From Pictodentalium vernedei (Eukaryota > Mollusca > Scaphopoda > Dentaliida > Dentaliidae), in the NCBI GenBank assembly GCA_031216915.1, contig CM062296.1:661231838-661295837 (forward strand): a stretch of DNA of 64,000 bases, read 5' to 3'. A model generated the notes under the pieces. That model was given only the letters and a program-made list of their open reading frames with translations, did no database searches and was not told where the DNA came from. Shown here piece by piece: positions 1-11,357 of the stretch; position 1 is the first letter of the stretch; every line of letters begins with the position of its first letter. Made by a program: the position numbers and the translations under genes.

Positions 1-213
1 TTGTGTACTAAGGTGTACTGCACATCGATGGTGCACTTGTCTTCAACCAATGTTAACCCTACTTGTGTGGCATTAGTATGTTGGGGAGCTGACAGTTGCT
101 CACCGTTGCTTGGTAGTTCCCTCCAGGTACTCCGGCTTCCTCCACCCGTAAAACTGTCACGTTCATGATTAGCCATTGTGCATAAATATGTGACCTTAAA
201 CATCAATAAATAA
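1..213 (+). repeat. SINE copy S1, 3' part
   Basis: This is the body and tail of the window's main SINE superfamily, cut off by the window edge so its head is not visible. Shared landmarks are a GTACTCCGGCTTCCTCCAC block, CCATTGTGCATAAATATGTG and an AATAAATAAATAAT tail. The same blocks occur at 3.7, 9.2, 14.9, 29.2, 35.9, 36.7 and 59.9 kb. It has no coding role; open frames inside it are chance. Confidence 0.85.
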
Positions 214-940
214 ATAATACTGAGGTATATGTTGGATGTTGGTTCAAACATTAAGGCAAGTAACTGACCATATATACTCAGCCTGTTGTGAAGAAGATTT
301 CTCACACATCCGCAATATTGAAAATCATGATGTGGCATTGCCGTTTGTCTGACTTGTTTGTGGGTTGACCCTCTATTTACAAACCTGCTGCACTAATCCA
401 CACAAGTTATAAATTGGGCTTTAAAAAATTATTTTTCAAAAACATTCTACAAAAACATTTCAGGCGACATCTCAATGGCACAAATTTACTGTGCTCATTA
501 CAATGAATAGTGACTTTTTTGTATGGATGTTTGTTTGTAAAAAATTGGAAAAAAAAAACAAGTTTACAAGTTTAATAGATTAGCAAAAGTCTTTTCAATG
601 GTTGCGGGTAGTTCCTTAGATTTTACCCCGATACTGTAACAATTAGTCACCATAACCAGTGACGTGGACCCACATCCCTCCCATCCCCCCGCCCCCTCCA
701 AAAAAATAAATACAAAAATAATGAAAGTGTCAATGACACTGTAGCTTAACTTGACTGTGTGTTGTGTTTGATGAAAAGGATAATGTTCAATGTTTATGAA
801 AGGATTATGAAATAAGACAAGAATTGTGATAATTGGGAATATGTTAATTTCAGTTCCCTGGATGCTATGTTTTCAATAAAAAATAATTTGAGGTGCAGAC
901 TGTACTAAAGAAGTGATGGGTTGCTTAATGTGGCCCTCAC
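214..940. other. No gene recognised; AT-rich spacer
   Basis: AT-rich unique sequence with several short A runs and a C-rich patch near 675-700. I see no ORF with coding character, no RNA gene and no repeat shared with the rest of the window. Confidence 0.5.
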
Positions 941-999
941 AGTTAATGTATGTCAACCAAAATTACCAAGTTACAGTGAAATTATTCAAAAACGAGTTA

Positions 1000-1425
1000 T
1001 CCTATCAAGTTACAATGAAATCCCTTCATAAATTATGCCTGAAGACTGTGCTAAAGGTGCTCTGTGTAGCCATCATGGCTGACCGATCGCAACCAAAAGG
1101 GGACGTCCTCATGTAGTCATTACACAGTAACACTGAGTCATCCTCTCAAGTTACAATGAAATCCCTTCATATATACAGACTGTAGACTGTGCTAAATGTT
1201 TTGGGTTTTTGGCTTGGGCAGCCGTCACAGTCAACAGATCATCACCAAAAGGGGACTTTCTCATCTAGATATAAAACAGAGTCATCCCACCAAGTTACCA
1301 TGAAATCTCTCCATAAATATGACCTGTAGACTGTGCTGAAGTTTCTTGGGTTTTCACCTCAGGCAGCTGTCACGTTTGACGTATCGCGACCAAAAGGGGA
1401 CGTTCTCATCTAAACATGACCTCAA
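1000..1425. repeat. Three-unit tandem repeat, about 140 bp period
   Basis: Three diverged units begin near 1000, 1141 and 1284. Each runs from CAAGTTACMATGAAATC through GACTGTGCTRAA to CCAAAAGGGGACGTTCTCAT. A weaker partial unit precedes them near 968 (CCAAGTTACAGTGAAAT). The 67-codon frame at 913-1116 lies across the first unit and is not conserved in the others, so I do not call a gene. Confidence 0.75.
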
Positions 1426-1429
1426 ACAT

Positions 1430-3270
1430 GCATATGAAATTTTGTGACAATCAGATAAGAACTACGGGAGTGTAGCCTGTGATAAAGGAAAATGTGAAGT
1501 GACTCACAGACTTCTGCATGTGTGATGGCAATAGCTTATCTTGACTTTGTCAAGTAAGCTAAAAATGAAATGGAAACATAAAATGAATTTGGGACCAGTA
1601 TCACCGACGACACTTTCAAAGTCATCAGTGACCCATTCGTTCAGTTCTTCACCATGCATGCATTCATTCTGGGTTTTTTTTCTATATTTTTTAAACCCAA
1701 AATCAATACGCTGTCACAGCTAATGAATTGTGCATGGACCAGCTCGTCTGGGGACGGAATGACTGGGGTCATATCGTCTGGGTTGAGGAAACGACAGATC
1801 ATCTGGGGATGGATCATCTTTGGGGCGGGATTGACCTGTTTCCAAATGTCCAAAGGTATTTTATGAATAACACAACACAGTGACACCTCGGAAAATTGCA
1901 GAGGTGTGAAAAATCACACATGCAGTGTGGCTACCCCTCAATGTTCAGATTCCTCCCATTCAAATCTGTAGTAAAATTCCCCAACAAGTTTAAATGGCAA
2001 CTCAAAACACGGGCAAGCTTTCACCCTTATCACTGGCTGCATTTGGTAGTACACATATTTCCTTACATTTGTGTTTATTGATCCAAACTGTGTTTTATTC
2101 TTTATTTATTGAGACTAGACACTGCGAAGAGTCAAGCATCGCTTCGATATCGTCCATGTGTTTGTGCAACCCGAGTTGCTGCCCAAAAAGAATATTGATG
2201 CAGAAACGATAACTCCTAGTAAAATTACCCGGTAATGATCATAATCGACCTCCTCTCCCCGAATGTGATTACAAGTATGCCTGTTTCCGCATCGATCTTT
2301 GTTCAGATGCAACTTCGGGTTATTATTGTTATGCTGTCTCAGCCTGAACCCCCATTTTCCAGAGGACGAGGCAATTTAACAATTACCTTCATATTCTGTG
2401 TAATACTATCTATCAGGAAAATTTCCCCCTTTGATTTTTTATATCACTTCTTGACATATTTTATTCTCATTTCGGTAATTACCCATTCGTAATATTACAC
2501 GGATTTAGGCAACTCATTAACCAAGTATTCATCTTGTCATTGTTGCGAAATTAAAATCATCTGCAACGTATATCACTCAATTCCCTATCCTGTTTAAAAA
2601 AAACTATTTTATATCTTCCACGTCTTAACATGTAATTCTCAAGAAACCGTCAATTTGTTCTGCCTCGTATTTTGCTCTGGTCAGATTCAGTTACATGTAT
2701 AAAATAAACGTGCTCTCACATTTCGGCATTTATTATCACGTAACTACTGTATCCCATATCATTATTCTACAGAATTTCATCTTAGCCATGCATCAAGGTT
2801 CTATTATCTTCATATGATCGTTCATCAAAATGTTTATAACATATATTTTGATTTATTCAAGTTTGAAGCGAGTGCCATTTCAGATTTACTCCGTGTTTAC
2901 AATTACAGTTTGGAATCGGGTTTTCCAATGTAGGTGCTACAATTTCATTGGCTGGCCTTTTACTATAAATACCGAGACTTCTGCTCCGTACGGGACCCAC
3001 CAAAATAAGTTACAGTTTGTTTTGCTACATTTCACCTACTCTGACACGGTGCAAGGTGGAGGGGGTTGAATTAGAAGAGAATTATAAATATGACTGCGGT
3101 GAGTCGTCTGATTATGTAGTAATGTTTGTATTCAATAGGCTAGAAAGTTAGGTGGATGGGCCCTGCCTCATCAGTTATCTAAGTTTTTAACCCATTTTGC
3201 AAGAAACTACATTTGAACGTCAGCTCCATAAATTGTATAACTTAAGCATAAAAATGGAACAGTATTCATT
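1430..3270. other. No gene recognised
   Basis: Unique-looking DNA with several ORFs of 60-85 codons on both strands, none with a recognisable domain or good splice context. A small degenerate CTGGGGAYGGA repeat lies at about 1745-1840. A 29 bp segment at 2127-2155 (CGCTTCGATATCGTCCATG) is repeated inverted, with one mismatch, near 5728-5756. Confidence 0.45.
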
Positions 3271-3518
3271 TTAACCCTTAACATGAAAAGCAGACGACAC
3301 CCCTCAACAAAATTCTTGAATAACTATTTTTTTCATTTTTTTTTTGTTTGTGTCAAACACATAGGTTATGAACCCTCGTTGAAACGAGCTCGTTCCAAAG
3401 AGGGTCATAACCTACGTTTTTGACACAAAAATGAAAAAAATAATGAAAATTAATTGGTGATTTTTGTGAATAGCGCCAGCTGGCCGATTTTTTCCCGTTA
3501 CTTCGGGTAAAGGGTTAA
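3271..3518 (-). mobile_element. TTAA-A MITE copy A1
   Basis: Flanked by TTAA on both sides with ends CCCTTAACATGAAAAGCAGA and TACTTCGGGTAAAGGG. The interior is a foldback around AACGAGCTCGTTCC with arms reading GGTTATGA and TCATAACC. TTAA duplication with ends beginning CCC is the hallmark of piggyBac-superfamily elements; assigning this non-coding element to that superfamily is an inference. Reverse orientation relative to copy A2. Confidence 0.85.
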
Positions 3519-3684
3519 TTTTACAGATTTATCTTTACATTCTCCAAAGACAAGAAATTTTAACTGTTGGAGCTTCTTCATTTTATCTAGGACATTTCTT
3601 CTCAGTTATAACCCGAAATGGTAACAGGGCCTTTTCATAAATTTCTCCCTCACATTGTGATGCAGAAATTTAAGGCATATCACT

Positions 3685-3930
3685 GTGGGGGTACGATGAC
3701 GCCGCGTACTAAGGCGTACTGCACGTCGATGGTACGCATGTCTTCAACCAATCTAACCCTGACTGTGCTGCAATGCGGAGTTACGATGTTGGGGAGCTGG
3801 CAGCTGCTCGTCGTTGCTCGGTGGTTCTCTCCGGGTACTCCGGCTTCCTCCACCCGTAAAACTGTTACGGTCGTGATTAGTCATTGTGCATAAATATGTG
3901 ACCTTAAACATCAATAAATATTAAATAATA
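3685..3930 (+). repeat. SINE copy S2, body and tail
   Basis: Same body as the other SINE copies: GCGTACTGCACGTCGATGGT, the GTACTCCGGCTTCCTCCAC block, CATTGTGCATAAATATGTGA and an ATAAATATTAAATAATA tail. The head (5S- or tRNA-like) is missing, so this is 5' truncated. A 91-codon open frame at 3618-3893 runs through it by chance. Confidence 0.87.
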
Positions 3931-4156
3931 ATAAGGGATATCACTTGTCACCGCGATCCTTTGTATACCAGATATAACTAACCCTTCCGATCAAACTTAG
4001 CAAGACAAGTTAAAGACGCGTATAGGCCTGCCCGTATTCTATCAATATAGGAGAAATCCCCTCCCACAGGTTACTCCTCCCTCAGTTGAGGCCTGCTGGA
4101 GAATATTTCTTCCATATTGGCGAATATCACCCTATGTAACAGTGTGTCCGAGAATA

Positions 4157-4470
4157 CAGTTAAACCTAGAAGTCCTGTCACGAATAGTGCGTTTATCTAG
4201 GCTTAATTGCGCGTTGGAATTGCGCGCAATTGCCATATCGAATGGCATCCAAAGCACGGCAGGTTCTCCTGGTACCTCATAGCAAACACATGCAATGTTT
4301 CTGCCAATGGACCTCCGGGTTACCCGGAGGTCCATTGGCTGAAACATTGCCTGTGCACAGGCCATATGTACAGAATATAATAGCTTTAATTGGGCCATAA
4401 CGCGCACATTAACGCGCATATCAACGTGCTATTTGTGCGCATTTCATGACAGGACTTCTAGTTTTAACTG
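4157..4470. mobile_element. Family D foldback MITE, copy D1
   Basis: Inverted ends CAGTTAAACCTAGAAGTCCT and AGGACTTCTAGTTTTAACTG are flanked by TA on both sides, and the centre is a hairpin CCAATGGACCTCCGGGT/ACCCGGAGGTCCATTGG. A TA duplication with CAGT-type ends fits Tc1/mariner-mobilised MITEs (inference). Full-length relatives lie at 33.34 and 37.26 kb. The 95-codon minus-strand frame inside is incidental. Confidence 0.85.
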
Positions 4471-5042
4471 TAGCTGTCCTCTATTAGCTCTATTATCTCT
4501 TATGTAAATTTGGTCATTCTTATTGTATTCAGGTGAGTTCTCATCTCTTTCAGTTGAAGACTCACCTTTACACAGTACTGATAGATTGTTTCCCCCATAT
4601 AGGAGATATTGAAGCCCGAGGGTGGAATTTCTCCAATAATACCATCACCCATATGGGAGAAACATAACCCAAATTTAACTGGGGTTATGTTGCTCCTTTA
4701 TTTGTGAAAATTTGTCTTGCCACATCCTGTAGTTTGTACAAGTCGAATGTCATTCTATCATTCATTTATAACGAGATATTATTTATCAACTGTGTTCAAG
4801 ATAAACATAATGGCTTAAAGTAATTTATCATTAATAAAAATAAGTTAAGTTTTCCAGTGTCTTCATTTAAAAACATGCTTTATTGGTAATTGCCACCTTG
4901 GTTACAGCTCCTGCTTCATCCATCCACTTTCATTATCCAGGATTACCCCCCTCCCCTCATTCACCCCAAAGGATGAAATGTAACCATACTGCATCTATAG
5001 ATTTCGTCAGTCACTAGTCTTGCCCATTAGTGTCTGCTTTCC
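4471..5042. other. No gene recognised
   Basis: AT-rich spacer. A weak inverted arrangement of CCCATATAGGAGA and CCCATATGGGAGAAAC lies at 4590-4665. Nothing else is supported. Confidence 0.4.
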
Positions 5043-5044
5043 TA

Positions 5045-5154
5045 CCCTTATAAAAAAGTACCATGGTAAACCATGGTAAATCACAAAATACCCTGGTAAT
5101 ACCATGGTATTACCAGGGTATTTTGGGATTTACCATGGTACTTTTTTATAAGGG
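5045..5154. mobile_element. Short palindromic MITE, TA-flanked
   Basis: A 110 bp near-perfect palindrome with ends CCCTTATAAAAAAGTACC and GGTACTTTTTTATAAGGG, flanked by TA at 5043-5044 and 5155-5156. The centre has repeated CCATGGTA motifs. Only copy in the window; a Tc1/mariner-type TA duplication is inferred. Confidence 0.75.
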
Positions 5155-5269
5155 TACTACCCCCAGGCCTTATTACTGCCTACCCAAGGGCATGCGATCT
5201 TAGAAACCTCGGGGTGAGATCATATTAGTACTAGAACTTGTGAAGCGGGCCATTATTAATTGGCTGAGC

Positions 5270-5501
5270 CAGGGGCGTCATGCTAGAGAAAAATCTGGGA
5301 GAGAGGGGGGAGCGGATCGGTAACCTTCTAAGCGGAGCGTCACCATCGTTTGGCGCGTAGCGTGCCCAATACATTTGGCAAAAATGCCTCCCATGTTGCC
5401 GGAAATGGCACTTCCCAGGCCTTCACCGAAAATATGTGGGGAGAACCCCCCCCACCCCACCCCCCCCCCCCCCCCCGTGCACCGTTGGCATGACGCCACT
5501 G
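5270..5501. mobile_element. hAT-type MITE
   Basis: Terminal inverted repeats CAGGGGCGTCATGCTA and TGGCATGACGCCACTG bound a 232 bp element with no transposase. The flanks GGCTGAGC (5262-5269) and GGCTAATC (5502-5509) look like a diverged 8 bp target duplication, as expected for hAT elements, whose ends typically begin CAG. The interior has a pure C tract at about 5459-5476. The two opposing ORFs here are chance. Confidence 0.75.
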
Positions 5502-5509
5502 GGCTAATC

Positions 5510-6780
5510 GCTCATTGTTGTACTAGTGACTACACTAGACTACGCCTTCCCATGATGGGTTAGAAGGTATCACAGGGCCTTAAATAAGCACGGGTGGTGT
5601 CGGGCTCCTGACTATAAAAATGTTCTTTTTAAAATTTTAATCTTATGGCGCAGCTTATGTTAAGCTGACTTTCTCGGACGCAACATTATTTTATAGCCAA
5701 TACAGGCGTATAATGACAATAACTGACATGGACGATATCGAAGCGATGGTTGACGCTTCGACGGGTTCAGACTTGAAAGGGACTCGGGAGGAATCTAAAT
5801 GTAGATGGGTAGCCACCACGTTCAGATCGCTGAACTACTAATGTGAAAGATTTAGGAGTGTGATTTTTTTCCAAAGCTAAGAAATAGTTGCTCACATGTT
5901 TTTAATTTATTTCCCGGTGCTAATCGTAGCCCTGTTGTTTATTCAAAGCCCATGGGTAAAAGTTAAAACCCAACATGTTCAAAATAAGGATGCCGTACGG
6001 AAGCAAGCAAAAGTCAAAAGGCCTGTAGAAAATCTCAATTCGCGAATCTCTGACATGATTCGATTCGAACTAAAATTCTCGATTCCCAGGGCCCTAGATT
6101 TAACTATTGTTGCGGCCCCGTGAAAATGAAAGCACTGAGTTGATTTGTTCTCACTGAAACCTGTGGTTTCACTGCTTCTGCAACACTCGACAATTCAGGT
6201 AGGTTGCAGTGCCGCGAAATTAGGCAAAATAAATTACGCATGCTTGCATAACTTCATCTGGATGTATCGAAAAATGAAAGACTCGGACGTCTCAGGCGTT
6301 AAGACTGGATTTTTACACGCAAAATTCAACACATTTCGTTTAAATGGTAACTTACTTTAAATTTACGTTTCGAACTCTTCCAAGTTCCATAGATGATTGG
6401 CATGAAAACTGCGGGTAAGAAAAATAAATCATTATGATAAAACTGGTTCCCTCTCAAGACAAAAAGAGAAACGCGTACACTGCCAACTTATGGGATGTAA
6501 TTGAATCGAGAGATTTGATTGGTTGGTTCAGGATGGCTGTCAATTTTAGACGATCAGCGGGAGGCTTTGTCCGTTCGGTGATTGGCCGTCCAAGAACGGA
6601 CGGAAAATGTGTGTCCGAAACACTGTGGGGTGCAAGAGACCTTTTTGTTTTAAAACCTCAGAAATATCTTCTGGACTCGTTTGTGAAGGTGTACTTCCGA
6701 GTTGCACCCCATAAGTGCTAAAAATCCCCACAAGTCTGACGCCTACTGGAAACACAACTCATAAGTGTACTCTCGTGAGG
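5510..6780. other. No gene recognised
   Basis: Several open frames of 70-95 codons (for example 6434-6721 plus) show no domain, no conserved motif and no convincing splice sites. A short inverted pair (CACTGTGGGGTGCAA near 6631 and TTGCACCCCATAAGTG near 6702) is present. No RNA gene seen. Confidence 0.4.
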
Positions 6781-6781
6781 G

Positions 6782-6918
<137 letters not shown>

Positions 6919-6994
6919 TATCTGTTACTCTATACATGTATATAATCAACACTTATTAGATGAATCGTTTCTTTTTCGAAGAAATGATCTAACC

Positions 6995-7480
6995 ATGCTG
7001 CAGATGACGTTGCATGCACATGATTCTGGGGTGGTTGAGAACGAATTCCATTTTATAATAGAGTGTCCATTATATGATCAGTTGCGTGATGAACTGTTCA
7101 AAATGTTCATTGATCAAACACCAAACATGAAGTTGGATAATATTACTCTCTTCCAACACATTATGAGAAACAACGCCCCAGAACTGTGCAATCCGATCTG
7201 TAACATAAGCCGGCGCTTCTTCATACGGGAATCTGAAGTCCGGCAGTGATTTATGATTTATGGTAATCATTGCGATGCCTTCTTAATGTTTGACTGTATG
7301 ATTATATACGTTATCATGGGTGCATCCGTCCTTTCTTTATTGTCCAAATTATTTTTTTCATCGTTTCGTTTTATATTGTTTCAGTTTTTTTGTTTCATTA
7401 TATTGCCGTAATAATGTTGTTGTAAATTGGCAATCTGCCTTAAGTTGGTGTTTATTCCTTCAATAAATTCTATTCTATTC
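6995..7480 (+). pseudogene. LINE fragment: RT C-terminus and 3' end
   Basis: The frame 6995-7249 encodes the C-terminal tail of a non-LTR retrotransposon ORF2: a phrase NEFHFIIECPLYDQLRDELF is typical of the zinc-finger-like segment after the reverse transcriptase, followed by a segment resembling the usual C-terminal helix ending near a stop at 7247-7249. The reverse transcriptase itself is absent, so the copy is severely 5' truncated, as is usual for LINEs; the microsatellite lies just upstream. Downstream AT-rich sequence runs to GGCAATCTGCCTTAAG and TTCAATAAA, followed by short ATTCT repeats at about 7465-7482, which I take as the LINE 3' end. The clade is not determined. The family-level call is from protein phrasing only. 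Confidence 0.65.
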
Positions 7481-7482
7481 TG

Positions 7483-8166
7483 TATCATTTCTCATGTTAC
7501 TCATTTTACATATGAATTTTTATTTGTCGCTCATGATTGTAAAGTTTTGATTCAGTTTCCCAATTTCCGCAAAATATTGTTTTCTGAGTTCAGTATGTAT
7601 TGGACATCTCATGATGAAATAATGTTCTCCTGTTTCGATTTCTCCCTTATAATTTTGCAAATCCTTTCATTAAGAGGTACTTTGGTTTGCTTGTGTCGCC
7701 CTTTCTCAATTTCCAATAAATGGCTACTGATTCGTAATTCAGAGGAGAATTTTATTACTTTTTTTTATTAAGTCCATATCTTTAACATTTTTTTGATGTT
7801 GAACGAATGTAACGGGGAAAAAATAATGATTATTTTTCCCCTCCCCTCCCATCCCATCCCCTCTCCTTTCATTTCTTTTTTTCCCAATACTTTTACAATA
7901 GTCGAATTCTCGAGAACGCTCTTACAGATTTCGTTGAAACTTCGTAAGATAATAGCCGGCTGTACTTTGTCTTGACAGTGACTTTTCAACTTTTGGCGTT
8001 AACTTTATTCTGCCAACACCCGCCCAAAACACCCAATTTTTCATTGGACAATATCTCCGAGTCCAAGTGGGTGGATGTTCTGAAAGTTTCACAGATTTGT
8101 CACAAATACACTTTTCCATAACCATCTGGAAACAAAAGTTTACAAACATTTTTAAAAAACCCACAG
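7483..8166. other. No gene recognised
   Basis: AT-rich sequence with a pyrimidine tract at 7838-7890. The 114-codon frame at 7427-7771 is low-complexity, starts inside the LINE tail and has no domain. Confidence 0.4.
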
Positions 8167-8269
8167 AGTTCGCCATAGAAATGCAATCGACGTCGACAGT
8201 GTCGTATACGACGTCGACAGTGTCGTATACGACACTGTCGACGGCGGTTGCTTTTCTGTGGCGAATTCT
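8167..8269. repeat. Foldback hairpin with internal TCGACAGTGTCGTATACGA repeats
   Basis: Arms read AGTTCGCCATAGAAATGCAA and TTGCTTTTCTGTGGCGAATT, and the centre repeats the 19-base motif TCGACAGTGTCGTATACGA, itself partly self-complementary. No target duplication is obvious. Overlapping ORFs on both strands reflect the palindrome. Confidence 0.75.
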
Positions 8270-9150
8270 ATATGACCATTCACTTAATGTTTTAGATCTA
8301 TTGTATTCATGTTTGTGACATTTCTCAGTAAACGCCATGCGCAATTTAGCTTACATTCAAATAGGCCTTTAGGTCGACACTAGGAAATTAAGAAGCCTTC
8401 TCGAGTTAGAGGAGTAAACTTACGTCAAATGGTGGAGGGAACCAGTGATAATGGTGAAGACCTATAACAAGGGGTTGTAAACTATCATTTTAAGACGGGG
8501 ACCTAAAACAGACGCCAAGAAGAAAATATCGATGCCTTTCTCCAACCAAGCAGACCACATCCATATTTGCCGTTGTACCCAAATTTGACTGATCTAAAGG
8601 CCTGGTAATTCAGACTGTAGTATAGTTAGTCGTTTCCGACGGACTTCTCTGAAACGGACAGTATGAGGATTAGTGGTGTTCACTATATAGAGGTGTAACA
8701 AGCAGGGAGGCCGTCTGACCAACTGTCGCCCCAGTTCAAAGATATCGGAGCCCAGAGATGGGTAGGACACTTCTTTTGATAAAAATTTAGAACCTGAATA
8801 ACAAATATGTTATTTCAGAAGTTCAATATGAGGCACAAAATAAAAGAAGGATCATTTCCAATATTCTGTGTGGACATTAATGTGGTCGTCCAGAAGAAAA
8901 TGAGAGTTATCTAAAAAAAAATGCCGACATGGGAATTTTGGGAGTAAAGACCTCTCGGTCTTTTATTTTTTCTTTAAATGACCTACTGGTCAATGCTGAA
9001 ATAAAAGTGAAATCAATCCAATATATTCCGATTGTTATGTGGTAGAATCGATTAATACTACAAAAGCAATAATGATTCAACTGCGTTGTTCACACAATGT
9101 TGTAAAATGTATAACTTAATGACATAAGGGAGGTAACTCGAAACACATTC
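8270..9150. other. No gene recognised
   Basis: Unique-looking sequence with no ORF above 60 codons for most of its length and no repeat shared within the window. Confidence 0.45.
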
Positions 9151-9521
9151 TATTTATTTATTTATTCGTTTATTGGTTTTTAAGGTCACATACTTGTGCA
9201 CTTTGGCTTATCATGACCGTGACAGTTTTACGGGTGGAGGAAGCCGGAGTACCCGGAGAGAACCACCGAGCAACGACGAGCAGCTACCAGCTCCCCAACA
9301 TCGTAACTCCGCACTGCAGCACAGGCAGGGTTAGATTGGCTGAAGACATGCACACCACCGACGTCCAGTACGCCTTAGCACACGGCGTCATCGTGCCCAC
9401 ATGTGGACAATCGGGGTGGCAGTCCGAATCGATCGCTCAGACGGTCACCCATCGGAGGACTCGACGTTGCTTAACTTCAGTGATCTGACGAGAACCGGTT
9501 ACGGCAACACCACCGCGCCCC
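9151..9521 (-). repeat. SINE copy S3 with 5S rRNA-like head
   Basis: Read on the minus strand, the head (about 9440-9515) contains GATCACTGAAGTTAAGCAAC and a GATGGGTGACCG motif matching the 5S rRNA internal promoter layout (compare TCTCGTCTGATCT, AGCTAAGC and GATGGGAGACCG of animal 5S). The body and AT-rich tail match the other copies, ending in TTATTTATTTATT on the plus strand. A small deletion relative to S4 removes part of the head-body junction. The 91-codon plus frame inside is chance. Confidence 0.85.
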
Positions 9522-9555
9522 GTCTCAATTTGTTACATAGGAAATAAACAGACTG

Positions 9556-9642
9556 ACAATCTGTCAGTGAATTGAAGTCTCGAGCGCGAAGCATGAGTGA
9601 CTTTAACTTCGCACACAAGACTTTAATTCACTTACAGATTGT
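9556..9642. repeat. Hairpin, 25 bp arms
   Basis: Arms ACAATCTGTCAGTGAATTGA and TCACTTACAGATTGT pair across about 37 bp. No related copy seen in the window. Confidence 0.6.
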
Positions 9643-9730
9643 TACGAGGTTTCTAACATTTTTATAATATCCCAAGCGTCCATAGGATGTAATAACACTG
9701 TCAGTTGATAATGAGTCTATTTACAGATAT

Positions 9731-10106
9731 GTTGGACGCTGAACTGGAATACTAAAAGTCACCAATATCGCTTCAGGCGAGAGGGGGTCTCCCAGATATG
9801 TGTGTTCTTAGAAGTAGACGACAGGCAGTCGGTCCCATGAAGACTATACCTCGGGTGAAGGCACAGATTCGGAGCTGGCGCACTGAACTCTGACGAATGT
9901 CGAACGCTGAACGCTGAGCTAATTTCATAGGAATATTGGTCTAATGATGAACGCTGAACTGGAGTAGTAAAAGTCACTAATATCTCTTCAGGTGAGAATG
10001 GTTGCCCAGATCTGAGTGTTGTTGGATGTAAACGATGGTCGCATGAAGGATGCTCTTCGGGTGAAAGCCCAGATTCGACATATGGCACACTGAATTTTGA
10101 CGAATG
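9731..10106. repeat. Two-unit tandem repeat, about 217 bp
   Basis: Units start near 9731 and 9948 with GGACGCTGAACTGG and GAACGCTGAACTGG, continue through TAAAAGTCACYAATATC and CGGGTGAARGC, and end in the GAACGCTGAACGCTGAGCT block that seeds the next array. The minus-strand 109-codon frame is chance. Confidence 0.8.
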
Positions 10107-10275
10107 TTGAACGCTGAACGCTGAGCTTACTTCACACGAATGTTGGTCGAATGTTGAACGCTGAACGCTGAGCTAACTTCACACGAATGTTGAACGAATG
10201 TTGAACGCTGAAAACTGAGCTAACTTCACACGAATGTTGAACGAATGTTGAACGCTGAACACTGAGCTAACTTCA
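10107..10275. repeat. 47 bp minisatellite, about 3.6 units
   Basis: Units at 10107, 10154 and 10201 are exactly 47 bp and read TTGAACGCTGAACGCTGAGC then TWACTTCACACGAATG; a fourth breaks off after CTTCACGG. The unit is the tail of the 217 bp repeat to its left, amplified further. Confidence 0.9.
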
Positions 10276-10636
10276 CGGACCTTAGGAAAATTGATTCGGG
10301 ACGTGCCGTGGATTAGAGGATGTTTGTGAGTAAGGGGATCTTCGAAGGTTGAATCAAATATGATTGCTTCTGAAAATTATCCTCGAGGACAGGGGTGTGT
10401 TACGAATTGATTATTGTACAATTACGTGTAATTTTTCGTATTGGATTAATTCTGCTCTAATCTGTGGAAGCATTGTGAATTTCTCAGTGAAATGATAACT
10501 CGTTGCCATTTGATTGAGGAATTCTCAAATGAAGAACTCCTTGACACTCTGGAAATAATGTTGCGTACCGTTTCGAATCGAAGATTACATGTAGGCCCTA
10601 TTACCTGGATAAGTAATTCTATGAATAACTTAAGTT
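10276..10636. other. No gene recognised
   Basis: Unique AT-rich sequence; an 83-codon frame starting at 10492 has no recognisable domain. Confidence 0.4.
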
Positions 10637-10637
10637 T

Positions 10638-10853
10638 TAACCCTTTGCACTCGCAAGACCGATGTTTCGGTTTAAGGCATAATTTCGTCCTATTTTTGTC
10701 TTATTATAAGAGGTCTATACACGGGACATTGATGATAACATAATAACTGCAGTCTGCATCCTCCCGGTATATTGATATCGGACTAACCCATCTCACTGTA
10801 TGTGTACACAAAGGCGATACAATTCCAGGAAGCGAGGGTTCAAAGGGTGAAGG
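10638..10853 (+). mobile_element. TTAA-C MITE, divergent copy C1
   Basis: Starts TTAACCCTTTGCACTCGCAA and ends GCGAGGGTTCAAAGGGTGA, fitting the CCCTTTGAAC ends of family C, but the interior is diverged from the other copies. The right TTAA has mutated. Confidence 0.55.
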
Positions 10854-10943
10854 GCACAGTAAATAGTTTTGAAAAATTGAGACTGCATGTGTATTCCATA
10901 ATGCATACATTCTGCTCTAACATGTGGAAACATTGTAAATGTC

Positions 10944-11196
10944 TGAATTAACTCTATGATCCCGAGAGACCGCTTTTTCCGGCCCAGGAACATGATACGC
11001 CATAATTTCATTAAATAGGGCTGCTAAGTTAAAGTGTGGGTAAGACCAATCAATATTTTCAACGAGCAGCCCCAAGGCTGCACGTTGAAAATATTAATTG
11101 ATCTACCCCAAGTAATAAATATTGACTCTTCCACATGCTTGAAGCTTGCCATAATTGGACTGACATGAAAGATACCACCCGGGTTCAAAGGGTTAA
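10944..11196 (+). mobile_element. TTAA-C MITE copy C2
   Basis: Contains the family C landmarks in order: a CCGAGAGACCGC start region, CATGATACGCCATAATT, TCAATATTTTCAACG, the hairpin GCAGCCCCAAGGCTGC, AAAATATTAATTG, and the end GGGTTCAAAGGGTTAA. The left terminus is degraded. Confidence 0.75.
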
Positions 11197-11357
11197 ATGG
11201 TAACTTGTTGCAATTCGATTGGGGAATTCTCAATGTTTGATGAGTGAGTACACTTTGACACACTGGTGGTGAAAGTTGTTAATCTAGCAATGAAGAATGG
11301 TTTTACCGCTTTTGAATAGTTATTCGAAGATAACGATTGTGGTAACGTGGTCATATG

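Noticed and set aside
7427-7771. 114-codon ORF after the LINE fragment
   Set aside because: Begins inside the presumed LINE 3' end and is a hydrophobic, AT-driven frame without domain.
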